Below are positions 7,160 through 15,082 of a stretch of DNA of 64,000 nt, piece by piece (the stretch's first letter is position 1; the number at the start of each line of letters is the position of its first letter). The notes under the pieces were generated by a model. That model saw only the letters and a program-made list of their open reading frames with translations, was not told the origin of the DNA and did no database searches. Both the position numbers and the translations under genes were made by a program. This DNA comes from Pseudazoarcus pumilus (GTDB lineage: Bacteria; Pseudomonadota; Gammaproteobacteria; Burkholderiales; Rhodocyclaceae), in contig NZ_CP025682.1 of NCBI RefSeq assembly GCF_002872475.1, positions 372,001-436,000 of the forward strand. The letters run 5' to 3'.

Positions 7160-9985
7160 ATGAACGCGATTACCAAGAACGAAGTGGCCCAGTCGGAAGC
7201 GCCGATGGTCACCTTCACGCTCAACGGCCGTGAAGTCAGCGGCCGCGAGGACGAGACCATTCTCGACATCGCCAAGCGCGAGGGCATCCCCGTCCCGCAC
7301 CTGTGCTACATGGACGGGCTCGAAGCGGTCGGCAACTGCCGCTCCTGCATGGTGGAAATCGAGGGCGAGCGTGTGCTCGCGCCCTCGTGCTGCCGTCACC
7401 CGTCGAACAACATGAAGGTCGTGACCGACAGCGAGCGTGCCGTCAAGTCGCAGAAGCTGGTGCTCGAGCTGCTGCAGTCGGACATGCCCGAGACCGAGTA
7501 CACGCGACACAACGAGGTCGACTACTGGGCGGGCAAGCTCGAAGTGGGCAAGCCGCGCTTTGCGCCGCGCAGCCAGCCTGTACAGGACCTGTCGCACCCG
7601 GCCATCGCTGTGAACCTGGACGCCTGCATCCAGTGCACGCGCTGCCTGCGCGCCTGCCGCGACGAGCAGGTCAACGACGTCATCGGCCTGGCCTTCCGTG
7701 GCAATCACGCCAAGATCGTGTTCGACATGGACGACCCCATGGGCGCGTCCACCTGCGTGGCCTGTGGCGAGTGTGTACAGGCCTGCCCGACCGGCGCGCT
7801 GATGCCGGCGCGCGACGTTGCGCTGAGCGTGCCCGACAAGCAGGTCGAGTCGGTGTGCCCGTTCTGCGGCGTGGGCTGCCAGCTCACGTACAACGTCAAG
7901 GACAACAAGATCATGTACGTCGAGGGTCGCGACGGCCCGGCCAACGAGAAGCGCCTGTGCGTCAAGGGTCGCTACGGCTTCGACTACGTCCACCACCCGC
8001 AGCGCCTGACCAAGCCGCTGATCCGTCGCGAGGACGCCCCCAAGAGCGGGGACTTCCTGATGGATCCGGACAACGTCATGGAGATCTTCCGCGAGGCGAG
8101 CTGGGAAGAGGCGCTGGAGATGGCCGGCGGCGGTCTGCGCAAGATCCGCGACGAGCACGGCAAGAAGGCGCTCGCCGGTTTCGGTTCGGCCAAGGGCTCG
8201 AACGAAGAGGCCTACCTGTTCCAGAAGCTGGTGCGTACCGGTTTCGGCTGCAACAACGTCGACCACTGCACGCGCCTGTGTCACGCCTCGTCGGTTGTGG
8301 CCCTGCTCGAGGGCATTGGTTCGGGCGCGGTGTCCAACCCGGTGATGGACGTGGCCAAGGCCGAGGTCGTGATCCTGATCGGCGCCAACCCGATCGTGAA
8401 CCACCCGGTCGCCGCGAGCTGGATCAAGAACGCCACCAAGGCCGGTACCAAGCTGATCGTGATGGACCCGCGCCGCACCGACATCGCGCGCTATGCGCAT
8501 CGCGTGCTGCAGTTCAAGCCGGACATGGACGTGCCGCTGCTCAACGCGATGATGAACGTCATCGTCACCGAGGGCCTGGTCGACAAGGACTTCATCGCCA
8601 GCCGCACCAGCGGCTACGAGGAGATCGAGAAGAACGTCGCCGAGTACACGCCGGAGAAGATGGCGCCGATCTGCGGCATCGATGCCGAAACCATCCGCTA
8701 CGTCGCGCGTCTGTACGCCACCTCCAAGGCTTCGATGATCCTGTGGGGCATGGGCATTTCGCAGCACGTGCATGGCACCGACAACGCCCGCTGCCTGATC
8801 GCGCTGTCGCTGATGACCGGCCAGATCGGCAAGCCCGGTTCCGGCCTGCACCCGCTGCGCGGCCAGAACAACGTGCAGGGTGCGTCCGACGCCGGCCTGA
8901 TCCCGATGGTCTATCCGGACTACCAGAGCGTGGCCGACGCCGAGATCCGCTCCAAGTTCGCCAAGGCGTGGAACGTGCCGGAAGACTCGCTGGATCCGAA
9001 TCCGGGACTGACCGTGGTCGAGATCATGCACGCCATCGACCGTGGCGAGATCCGCGGCATGTACGTGGAGGGCGAGAATCCGGCGATGTCGGACCCGGAC
9101 GCCAACCATGCGCGCCACAGCCTGGCGTCGCTGGATCTGCTGGTGGTGCAGGACATCTTCCTGACCGAGACCGCGTATCTGGCCGACGTGATCCTGCCGG
9201 CCTCGGCCTTCCCCGAGAAGGACGGCACCTTCACCAATACCGACCGTCTGGTGCAGATGGGCCGTGCCGCCATCGACACCCCGGGTGAAGCGCGTCAGGA
9301 TTTGTGGATCATCCAGGACATCGCCAACAAGCTCGGCTGCGGCTGGGATTACAAGCATGTCTCCGAGGTGTTCGACGAGATGCGCAAGACCATGCCGAGC
9401 ATCGCCGGCATCACCTGGGACCGCCTCGAGCGCGAACACGCCGTCGTGTATCCGTGCGAGAAGGAAGGCGATCCGGGCGATCCGGTGGTCTTCGTCGACG
9501 ACTTCCCGACCAAGACCGGGCGTGCGCGCTTCGTGCCGGCGGACATCATCCCGGCCGCCGAGCAGCCTGACGGCGAGTACCCGATGGTGCTGATCACCGG
9601 CCGTCAGCTGGAGCACTGGCACACGGGTTCGATGACGCGTCGCGCATCCATGCTCGATGCCCTCGAACCGGATCCCACCGCGCAGATCCACCCGCTGGAC
9701 ATGGCGGAAATGGGCATCGCGCCGGGCGACCTGGTCACGATCGAGTCGCGTCGCGGCAAGGTCGCGATGTGGGCGCGTGCCGACGAGGGCACGCCGCGCG
9801 GCGCCGTGTTCGTCGCCTTCGCCTACTACGAGGCGGCGATCAACACGCTGACCAATGCCGCACTCGACCCGGCGGCCAAGATCCCCGAGTTCAAGTACTG
9901 CGCGGTGCGCGTCACCCCGGGTGGCACGGAGCCGGTGCAGTCGAGCTACGGTGGCGGCAAGCTGCTCGAGACCGCGCTCAACTGA
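7160..9985 (+). CDS. fdsA: NAD+-dependent formate dehydrogenase, molybdenum catalytic subunit
   Basis: This 941-residue FdsA-type subunit oxidises formate to CO2 at a bis-MGD molybdenum centre. In order it has a [2Fe-2S] ferredoxin domain (C49, C60, C63, C77 or C78), a His/Cys cluster region (TRHNEVDYW), two [4Fe-4S] motifs (C156-C166 and C199-C209), and a further [4Fe-4S] set at the head of the molybdopterin domain (C233, C236, C240, C267). The Mo ligand is Cys374 in HCTRLCH, encoded by TGT, so this is a cysteine and not a selenocysteine enzyme. No TAT or Sec signal is present; it is cytosolic. GAGGAAC precedes the ATG. No fdsC (FdhD-like sulfurtransferase) or fdsD follows; a terminator and a group II intron do. 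Confidence 0.95.
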   Translation: MNAITKNEVAQSEAPMVTFTLNGREVSGREDETILDIAKREGIPVPHLCYMDGLEAVGNCRSCMVEIEGERVLAPSCCRHPSNNMKVVTDSERAVKSQKLVLELLQSDMPETEYTRHNEVDYWAGKLEVGKPRFAPRSQPVQDLSHPAIAVNLDACIQCTRCLRACRDEQVNDVIGLAFRGNHAKIVFDMDDPMGASTCVACGECVQACPTGALMPARDVALSVPDKQVESVCPFCGVGCQLTYNVKDNKIMYVEGRDGPANEKRLCVKGRYGFDYVHHPQRLTKPLIRREDAPKSGDFLMDPDNVMEIFREASWEEALEMAGGGLRKIRDEHGKKALAGFGSAKGSNEEAYLFQKLVRTGFGCNNVDHCTRLCHASSVVALLEGIGSGAVSNPVMDVAKAEVVILIGANPIVNHPVAASWIKNATKAGTKLIVMDPRRTDIARYAHRVLQFKPDMDVPLLNAMMNVIVTEGLVDKDFIASRTSGYEEIEKNVAEYTPEKMAPICGIDAETIRYVARLYATSKASMILWGMGISQHVHGTDNARCLIALSLMTGQIGKPGSGLHPLRGQNNVQGASDAGLIPMVYPDYQSVADAEIRSKFAKAWNVPEDSLDPNPGLTVVEIMHAIDRGEIRGMYVEGENPAMSDPDANHARHSLASLDLLVVQDIFLTETAYLADVILPASAFPEKDGTFTNTDRLVQMGRAAIDTPGEARQDLWIIQDIANKLGCGWDYKHVSEVFDEMRKTMPSIAGITWDRLEREHAVVYPCEKEGDPGDPVVFVDDFPTKTGRARFVPADIIPAAEQPDGEYPMVLITGRQLEHWHTGSMTRRASMLDALEPDPTAQIHPLDMAEMGIAPGDLVTIESRRGKVAMWARADEGTPRGAVFVAFAYYEAAINTLTNAALDPAAKIPEFKYCAVRVTPGGTEPVQSSYGGGKLLETALN

Positions 9986-10034
9986 TCGCGCTGTGCCGAT
10001 CGACGGGGCCGGGGCAACCCGGCCCGTCGGGCAA

Positions 10035-10067
10035 GAAAAAGCCCGGACCACGGTCCGGGCTTTTTTT
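10035..10067 (+). terminator. Rho-independent terminator of the formate dehydrogenase operon
   Basis: A GCCCGGAC / GTCCGGGC stem (extendable by flanking A-T pairs) with a CACG loop is followed by seven Ts. The group II intron begins only a few bases after the T run. Confidence 0.95.
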
Positions 10068-10070
10068 CGT

Positions 10071-11911
10071 GTGCGCCCAGCATGGGCGCACTCCTGCGGG
10101 TGCGAGTCCCGCCGTAAGTTGATCACAGCGAACGAAGTGAAGCGCAACTGCATGAGGGTGACCGAGTGTGGGGAGGAAGCGTGGAGCATAAGCTGCGAGC
10201 CGATGAACAAGAATCGGATAGAAGGCGCTGCCGAGCAGGGCGAGCGGGCATGAAACCGCGAAGCTCTCGTGATCAAGGCGAAGCGGCGTAGATCCGGCGG
10301 TTGTGCAGCGAAGGAGTGCGTTCTTACCTGGGGAGATCTCGCTTTGTGTCTGAAAGGGCGACGGCGCCGAGCCGGAGCGAGAAGTCAGCAGAGGCCGTAG
10401 TAGCTGCCGTGCTGGGGCGAAGGGCCGAACGAGTAGGAGGGCCGAAGGCCATGTCGCTCGAACGTGCAGTGCATCAGAAGCCCGGTCATGCGGGGCGCAA
10501 CGCGGGAGGGCGGGGTGAAGCCGCGCTTGAGGCGATGCGTGATGAAGCACGGACGGCGCGGCATGCAACTGGAAGCCCGGGGCGAGAGGGCCTGCTTGCG
10601 CAGGTGCTCGCGAGCGCGAACATGGAGGCGGCGTGGAAGCGCGTCAAATCCAATCGCGGCAGTGCAGGGGTGGATGGTCGGTCGATTGCCGAGACGGCGG
10701 ACTACCTGAGAGCGCACTGGCCCCGGATTCGGGAAACGTTACTGGACGGCAGCTACCGGCCCGCGCCGGTGCGCCGTGTCCAGATTCCGAAACCCGACGG
10801 GGGCGTGCGTGAATTGGGGATGCCGACGGTGACGGATCGGCTGATCCAGCAAGCCCTGCTGCAAGTCTTGCAGCGCAAGATTGATCCGACGTTCTCCGAA
10901 CATAGCTATGGCTTTCGACCGGGACGCCGTGCGCATGACGCGGTGCTCGATGCACAGCGCTACGTGCAGGACGGCTACCGGGTGGTGGTCGATGTGGATC
11001 TGGAGAAATTCTTCGACCGGGTCAATCACGACATCCTGATGGAACGGTTATCGAGGCGCATCAACGACAAAGCCGTGCTACGGCTGATTCGTCGCTACCT
11101 CGTGGCCGGGATCATGGAGGGTGGAGTGGTCATGGAACGCTACGAGGGCACGCCGCAAGGCGGGCCATTGTCGCCGCTGCTGGCCAACGTGCTGCTCGAC
11201 GAGGTGGATCGGGAGTTGGAACAGCGCGGTCACCGCTTCGTGCGTTACGCCGACGACTGCAACGTATATGTACGCAGCCGTCGTGCGGGCGAACGCGTGT
11301 TGGACGGGCTGCGCAAGCTCTACGACCGACTCCATCTGAAGGTCAATGAGGCCAAGACGGCCGTCGCGCCCGCATCTGGCCGGAAGTTTCTCGGTTATGC
11401 CTTCTGGTATGGCCGAGGCGGTCAGGTCAAATGCAAGGTGGCGGACAAGGCCAAAGAGACCTTCAAGCAACGCATCCGACAAATGACGCGTCGCTCGGGT
11501 GGGCGTAGCCTGCCGGAGATCGCCGAACAACTCCGGACTTACATGCCGGGCTGGAAGGCCTACTTCCAGCTCGCGCAGACGCCGCAAGTGCTCCGCGGAC
11601 TCGACGAGTGGATTCGACACCGGCTGCGTGCCGTGCAGCTCAAGCACTGGCGCCGGAGTACGACGATGTATCGGGAGTTGAAAGCGCTGGGCGCTTCGGA
11701 GGCGGACGCTCGCAAGGTGGCCGCGAACAGTCGGTGCTGGTGGCGCAACAGCCGCATGGCGCTGAACCGGGCAATGCCTATCGCCTACTTCGACCGGATC
11801 GGAGTGCCCCGGCTCTCATGACCTCAACTGCTCGAACCGCCCGGTGCGGACCCGCATGCCGGGTGGTGTGGGAGGGGAACGGTCAGGTAAGCTGACCGCC
11901 CCTATCCCGAT
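10071..11911 (+). mobile_element. Group II intron inserted directly behind a terminator (group IIC-like)
   Basis: The element starts GTGCG, the group II 5' consensus, and runs through a roughly 380-base structured ribozyme region before its reverse transcriptase gene. A 34-nucleotide domain V-like hairpin lies at 11834-11867 (ACCGCCCGG pairing with CCGGGTGGT). A domain VI-like stem with a likely bulged A follows, and the 3' end is ...CCTATCCCGAT. Insertion immediately after the T run of an intrinsic terminator, and a reverse transcriptase without an endonuclease domain, are hallmarks of group IIC introns. The fds coding region is not interrupted. The exact 3' boundary is uncertain by a base or two. 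Confidence 0.85.
10451..11821 (+). CDS. ltrA: Group II intron reverse transcriptase/maturase
   Basis: The 456-residue intron-encoded protein assists splicing and reverse-transcribes the intron during retrohoming. It has the reverse transcriptase palm with VDVDLEKFFDRVNHD and the catalytic YADD (VRYADDCNVYV). TPQGGPLSPLLAN is also present, as is a maturase (domain X) region with RTYMPGWKAYF. The chain ends GVPRLS with no HNH endonuclease domain. The ATG at 10451 was chosen because an AGGAGG sequence precedes it; the open frame extends upstream into the ribozyme region but without family similarity. It appears intact. Confidence 0.93.
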   Translation: MSLERAVHQKPGHAGRNAGGRGEAALEAMRDEARTARHATGSPGREGLLAQVLASANMEAAWKRVKSNRGSAGVDGRSIAETADYLRAHWPRIRETLLDGSYRPAPVRRVQIPKPDGGVRELGMPTVTDRLIQQALLQVLQRKIDPTFSEHSYGFRPGRRAHDAVLDAQRYVQDGYRVVVDVDLEKFFDRVNHDILMERLSRRINDKAVLRLIRRYLVAGIMEGGVVMERYEGTPQGGPLSPLLANVLLDEVDRELEQRGHRFVRYADDCNVYVRSRRAGERVLDGLRKLYDRLHLKVNEAKTAVAPASGRKFLGYAFWYGRGGQVKCKVADKAKETFKQRIRQMTRRSGGRSLPEIAEQLRTYMPGWKAYFQLAQTPQVLRGLDEWIRHRLRAVQLKHWRRSTTMYRELKALGASEADARKVAANSRCWWRNSRMALNRAMPIAYFDRIGVPRLS

Positions 11912-11927
11912 CCTTGCGCTGGCTGCG

Positions 11928-12914
11928 TCAGGCGTCGGCGACGGTCAGCACGATCTTGCCGATATGCTGGCTCGACTCCATCAGTTCGTGTGCCTTGGCC
12001 GCATCTTCCAGCGGGAAGGTCTTGTACACCACCGGCTTGATCTTGCCGGCGTCGATCAGTGGCCACACGCGTTCCTTGAGCTTTGCGGCGATGGCGGCCT
12101 TGAACTCGTCCGAGCGCGGACGCAGCGTGGAGCCGGTGACGGTCAGGCGCCGGATCAGGATGGGGCCGAGCGGCACTTCTGCCTTGCCGCCGCCGAGCAG
12201 GGCGATGAACACCAGTCTGCCGTCGTTGGCCAGGCACTTGATCTCGCGCGGGACGTAGTCGCCGCCCACCATGTCGAGAATGACGTCCACGCCCTTGCCG
12301 CCGGTCGCCTGCTTGACCACGTCGACGAAGTCTTCGGTCTTGTAGTTGATGCCGATCTCCGCACCGAGCGCGACGCAGGCCTTGACCTTCTCGTCGCTGC
12401 CGGCCGTGGCGAACACGCGATGACCCAGCGCGTGGGCGATCTGGATGGCGGTGACGCCGATGCCCGAGCTGCCGCCCTGAACGAGCAGGCTCTCGCCCTG
12501 CGCGAGTGCGCCGCGATCGAACACGTTGCTCCACACCGTGAAGCAGGTCTCGGGCAGTGACGCGGCCTCCACCGGGGAGTAGCCCTGCGGAATCGGCAGA
12601 CACTGGCCCGCATGCGCGAGGCAGTACTCGGCGTAGCCGCCGCCATGCACCAGGGCGCACACCATGTCGCCCTTCTTCAGTCCGGTCCCGGCCAGTTCGC
12701 CGTCGACGATCTCGCCGGCCACTTCGAGGCCGGGCAGATCGGAGGCGCCGGGCGGAACAGGATAGCTGCCGGTGCGCTGCAACACATCGGGGCGGTTGAC
12801 GCCGGCCGCATGCACGCGGATCAGCACTTCGCCCGCACGCGGCTGGGGTACGGGGCGTTCGCAAAGCTGCAATACATCCGGCGGACCGGGCTGGGTAATC
12901 TCGATGGCACGCAT
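11928..12914 (-). CDS. NAD(P)H:quinone oxidoreductase, MDR superfamily
   Basis: This 328-residue medium-chain dehydrogenase/reductase belongs to the zinc-independent quinone reductase branch. It has an N-terminal GroES-like domain (HAAGVNRPDVLQR, GLEVAGEI) and a Rossmann domain with LVQGGSSGIGVTAIQIA, the nucleotide-binding A/GxxGxG region. It probably reduces quinones or electrophilic alkenes with NADPH; the substrate is not readable from sequence. The ATG at 12914 has a GGAGGA sequence about 9 bases upstream. The frame continues 82 codons further but that part is the promoter region of the next gene. It ends just after the intron 3' end and is divergent from the second frc. Confidence 0.85.
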   Translation of the reverse strand: MRAIEITQPGPPDVLQLCERPVPQPRAGEVLIRVHAAGVNRPDVLQRTGSYPVPPGASDLPGLEVAGEIVDGELAGTGLKKGDMVCALVHGGGYAEYCLAHAGQCLPIPQGYSPVEAASLPETCFTVWSNVFDRGALAQGESLLVQGGSSGIGVTAIQIAHALGHRVFATAGSDEKVKACVALGAEIGINYKTEDFVDVVKQATGGKGVDVILDMVGGDYVPREIKCLANDGRLVFIALLGGGKAEVPLGPILIRRLTVTGSTLRPRSDEFKAAIAAKLKERVWPLIDAGKIKPVVYKTFPLEDAAKAHELMESSQHIGKIVLTVADA

Positions 12915-13209
12915 GAAGTGTCGTCCTCCTGCTGTGGATTCGGTGCCGCCGTTCGGACAGCACGGGATGCGCTCTTGTAGCGCCGAATGTGCGATTATAC
13001 CGCCCCGGCCCGCGCGGCCCCGCTGTGCGCGGGCGAACGGAGTTGACGATGCGGCCGCGCCGCAACTATGTTGAATCTTTGAATTTGCGGGATTTGTCAG
13101 GCAAATCAGCCGGCTGCGGGGCAGCGGCGCCATGCCTTCGGCATGGGTTGTGTCCGCCATAGGTATAATCCGGGCTTGTCAGATTCCCCCTGCTGCGAGC
13201 GGCGGTTTG

Positions 13210-13223
13210 TTGACCGGCGTCAT
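13210..13223. promoter_or_regulatory. Crp/Fnr-type operator upstream of second frc
   Basis: TTGAC-CGGC-GTCAT matches the palindrome at 9 of 10 arm positions, centred at 13216.5. TACCAT (13247-13252, 4 of 6) starts 30.5 bp downstream, the same geometry as at oxc and fds. The rest of the 12915-13335 gap contains a short perfect hairpin CCATGCC/GGCATGG (13130-13146) and nothing else recognised. Confidence 0.55.
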
Positions 13224-13335
13224 TGAACGAATTTTGTGCGCGTCGCTACCATGCGACCCTTTGCGCCCGCGTGTCGCGCGCCGCGCGGCTTCGACAGGAT
13301 TTCAGGCAACAAGCTACGGGTAAGAGGAGAGTTCC

Positions 13336-14583
13336 ATGAGTAAAGCGCTTGAAGGCGTTCGCGTCCTAGATTTCACCCATGTTCAGTCCGGCCCGAGCTG
13401 CACGCAGCTGCTGGCGTGGTTCGGCGCCGACGTGATCAAGGTCGAGCGTCCCGGAGTCGGCGACGCGACCCGCGCGCAGTTGCGCGACATTCCGGGTGTG
13501 GACAGCCTCTATTTCACGATGCTCAACCACAACAAGCGCTCGGTGACGCTCGACACCAAGAACCAGAAGGGCAAGGAAGTCCTCGAGCGTCTGATCAAGC
13601 AGTGCGACGTGATGGTCGAGAACTTCGCGCCGGGCGCGCTCGATCGCATGGGGTTCACCTGGGAGCGCATCCAGGAGCTCAACCCCAAGATGGTGCTCGC
13701 CTCGGTCAAGGGTTTCGGCCCCGGCCCCTACGAAGACTGCAAGGTCTACGAGAACGTCGCCCAATGTACCGGCGGTTCGGCTTCCACCACCGGCTTTGAC
13801 GACGGCCCCCCGATGGTGACCGGTGCGCAGATCGGCGATAGCGGCACCGGCCTGCACCTCGCGCTGGGCGTGGTCACCGCGCTGTACCAGGCCAAGGTCA
13901 CCGGCAAGGGCCAGAAAGTCCTCGCCCCGATGCAGGATGCGGTCCTCAACCTGTGCCGCGTCAAGCTGCGCGACCAGCAGCGCCTCGAGCGCACCGGCAC
14001 CATGAAGGAGTACCCGCAGTACTCGAACGGAAAGTTCGGCGACACCGTGCCGCGCGCGGGCAACGCCTCGGGCGGCGGTCAGCCGGGCTGGATCCTCAAG
14101 TGCAAGGGCTGGGAGGCCGACAGCAACGCCTACATCTACTTCATCACCCAGGCCGCGGTGTGGGCGCCGATCTGCAAGATCATCGGCAAGGACGAGTGGA
14201 TCGACGATCCGGAGTATGCGACCCCGGAGGCGCGTCTTCCCAAGCTCGAGTCGATCTTCGCGACCATCGAGGAATGGACCAAGACCAAGACCAAGTTCGA
14301 GGCGATGGACATCCTCAACAAGTTCGACATCCCCTGCGGGCCCATCCTGTCGATGAAGGAGATCGCCTACGAGCCGTCGCTGCGTGCCACCGGCACCATC
14401 GTCGAGGTCGATCATCCCGAGCGCGGCAAGTACCTGACGGTGGGCAACCCGATCAAGCTCTCGGGCAGCCCGACCGAAGTGACGCGTTCGCCGCTGCTCG
14501 GGGAACACACCGACGAGGTGCTCGCGCAACTGGGCTACAGCGCCGAGGATATCGCAGCCATGCGCGCCGAGAAGGCCATCTGA
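13336..14583 (+). CDS. frc: Formyl-CoA:oxalate CoA-transferase, copy 2
   Basis: The 415-residue protein is a second Frc, close to copy 1 along its full length. It keeps Gln17, Tyr138 (KVYE) and the catalytic Asp168 in GDSGTGLH. The numbering is one lower because of a one-residue gap near residue 130. The glycine loop reads SGGGQPG where copy 1 and E. coli have GGGGQPG; that loop moves during catalysis. GAGGAG precedes the ATG. It stands alone about 8.6 kb from copy 1 and carries the shared operator, which copy 1 lacks. It may use oxalate or a related short acid such as succinate as partner; sequence alone does not decide. Confidence 0.9.
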   Translation: MSKALEGVRVLDFTHVQSGPSCTQLLAWFGADVIKVERPGVGDATRAQLRDIPGVDSLYFTMLNHNKRSVTLDTKNQKGKEVLERLIKQCDVMVENFAPGALDRMGFTWERIQELNPKMVLASVKGFGPGPYEDCKVYENVAQCTGGSASTTGFDDGPPMVTGAQIGDSGTGLHLALGVVTALYQAKVTGKGQKVLAPMQDAVLNLCRVKLRDQQRLERTGTMKEYPQYSNGKFGDTVPRAGNASGGGQPGWILKCKGWEADSNAYIYFITQAAVWAPICKIIGKDEWIDDPEYATPEARLPKLESIFATIEEWTKTKTKFEAMDILNKFDIPCGPILSMKEIAYEPSLRATGTIVEVDHPERGKYLTVGNPIKLSGSPTEVTRSPLLGEHTDEVLAQLGYSAEDIAAMRAEKAI

Positions 14584-14733
14584 GGGCGTCCTGCCAGTCG
14601 TTTCGCGTCCGGCCCGGTGCGCCCAGCGGCATGCCGGGCCGACGCATGTCCAGGTGCGCCGAGCATGCGTGCGGCATCCTCGGTGCCTGCTGACCAGGCA
14701 CACAAGATTGACTGAACCGTAACCGGACCGACC

Positions 14734-15045
14734 ATGGACCATCACGAATTCGTCGAAGCTTACAAGAACGACACGCTCAACGCCTTCGTGTCGCAGAAGG
14801 TCGCCGCGGACTATATCTCCCGCCGGCTGTGGCTCCCGTTGATCAGACTCCCGATGGTCGGTGGTGCCGTCGCGCTGGCCCTGATCGGCTGGCTGATCAC
14901 CGGCATCATCCTCTTCGTGCTGGCCTTTGCCATCCCTCACCTGATCAAGAAGAATTCCGTCGCCATCGTGATGTATCAGGCGCTGCACGACGCCGAGACC
15001 TATTACGACCTGCGCGAAGCGGGCGTGCTCGAAGTATACGAATGA
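14734..15045 (+). CDS. Small membrane protein of unknown function
   Basis: A 103-residue protein with one long or two short hydrophobic segments (about residues 40-68, including MVGGAVALALIGWLITGIIL) between charged ends. The C-terminal part (VAIVMYQALHDAETYYDLREAGVLEVYE) looks helical and acidic. I do not recognise a family. It lies 37 bp before the P-loop protein gene and in the same direction, so the two may be co-transcribed. No strong ribosome binding site was seen; the start is the first ATG of the frame. Confidence 0.55.
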   Translation: MDHHEFVEAYKNDTLNAFVSQKVAADYISRRLWLPLIRLPMVGGAVALALIGWLITGIILFVLAFAIPHLIKKNSVAIVMYQALHDAETYYDLREAGVLEVYE

Positions 15046-15082
15046 GCGTCGGGAGCGTGCCCCACTGCTGCGGGGTCTGCCC

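Noticed and set aside
8279-8281. Selenocysteine at the FdsA active site
   Set aside because: The codon is TGT, not TGA, so the Mo ligand is cysteine.
7094-10276. A 1060-codon open frame on the minus strand opposite fdsA
   Set aside because: It is antisense to a gene with clear metal-binding motifs, its composition is Arg/His/Gly/Ala-rich without recognisable domains, and long antisense frames are expected in such GC-rich sequence.
13130-13146. Hairpin CCATGCC/GGCATGG as terminator
   Set aside because: No T run follows on either strand and no gene end is close by in the right orientation.
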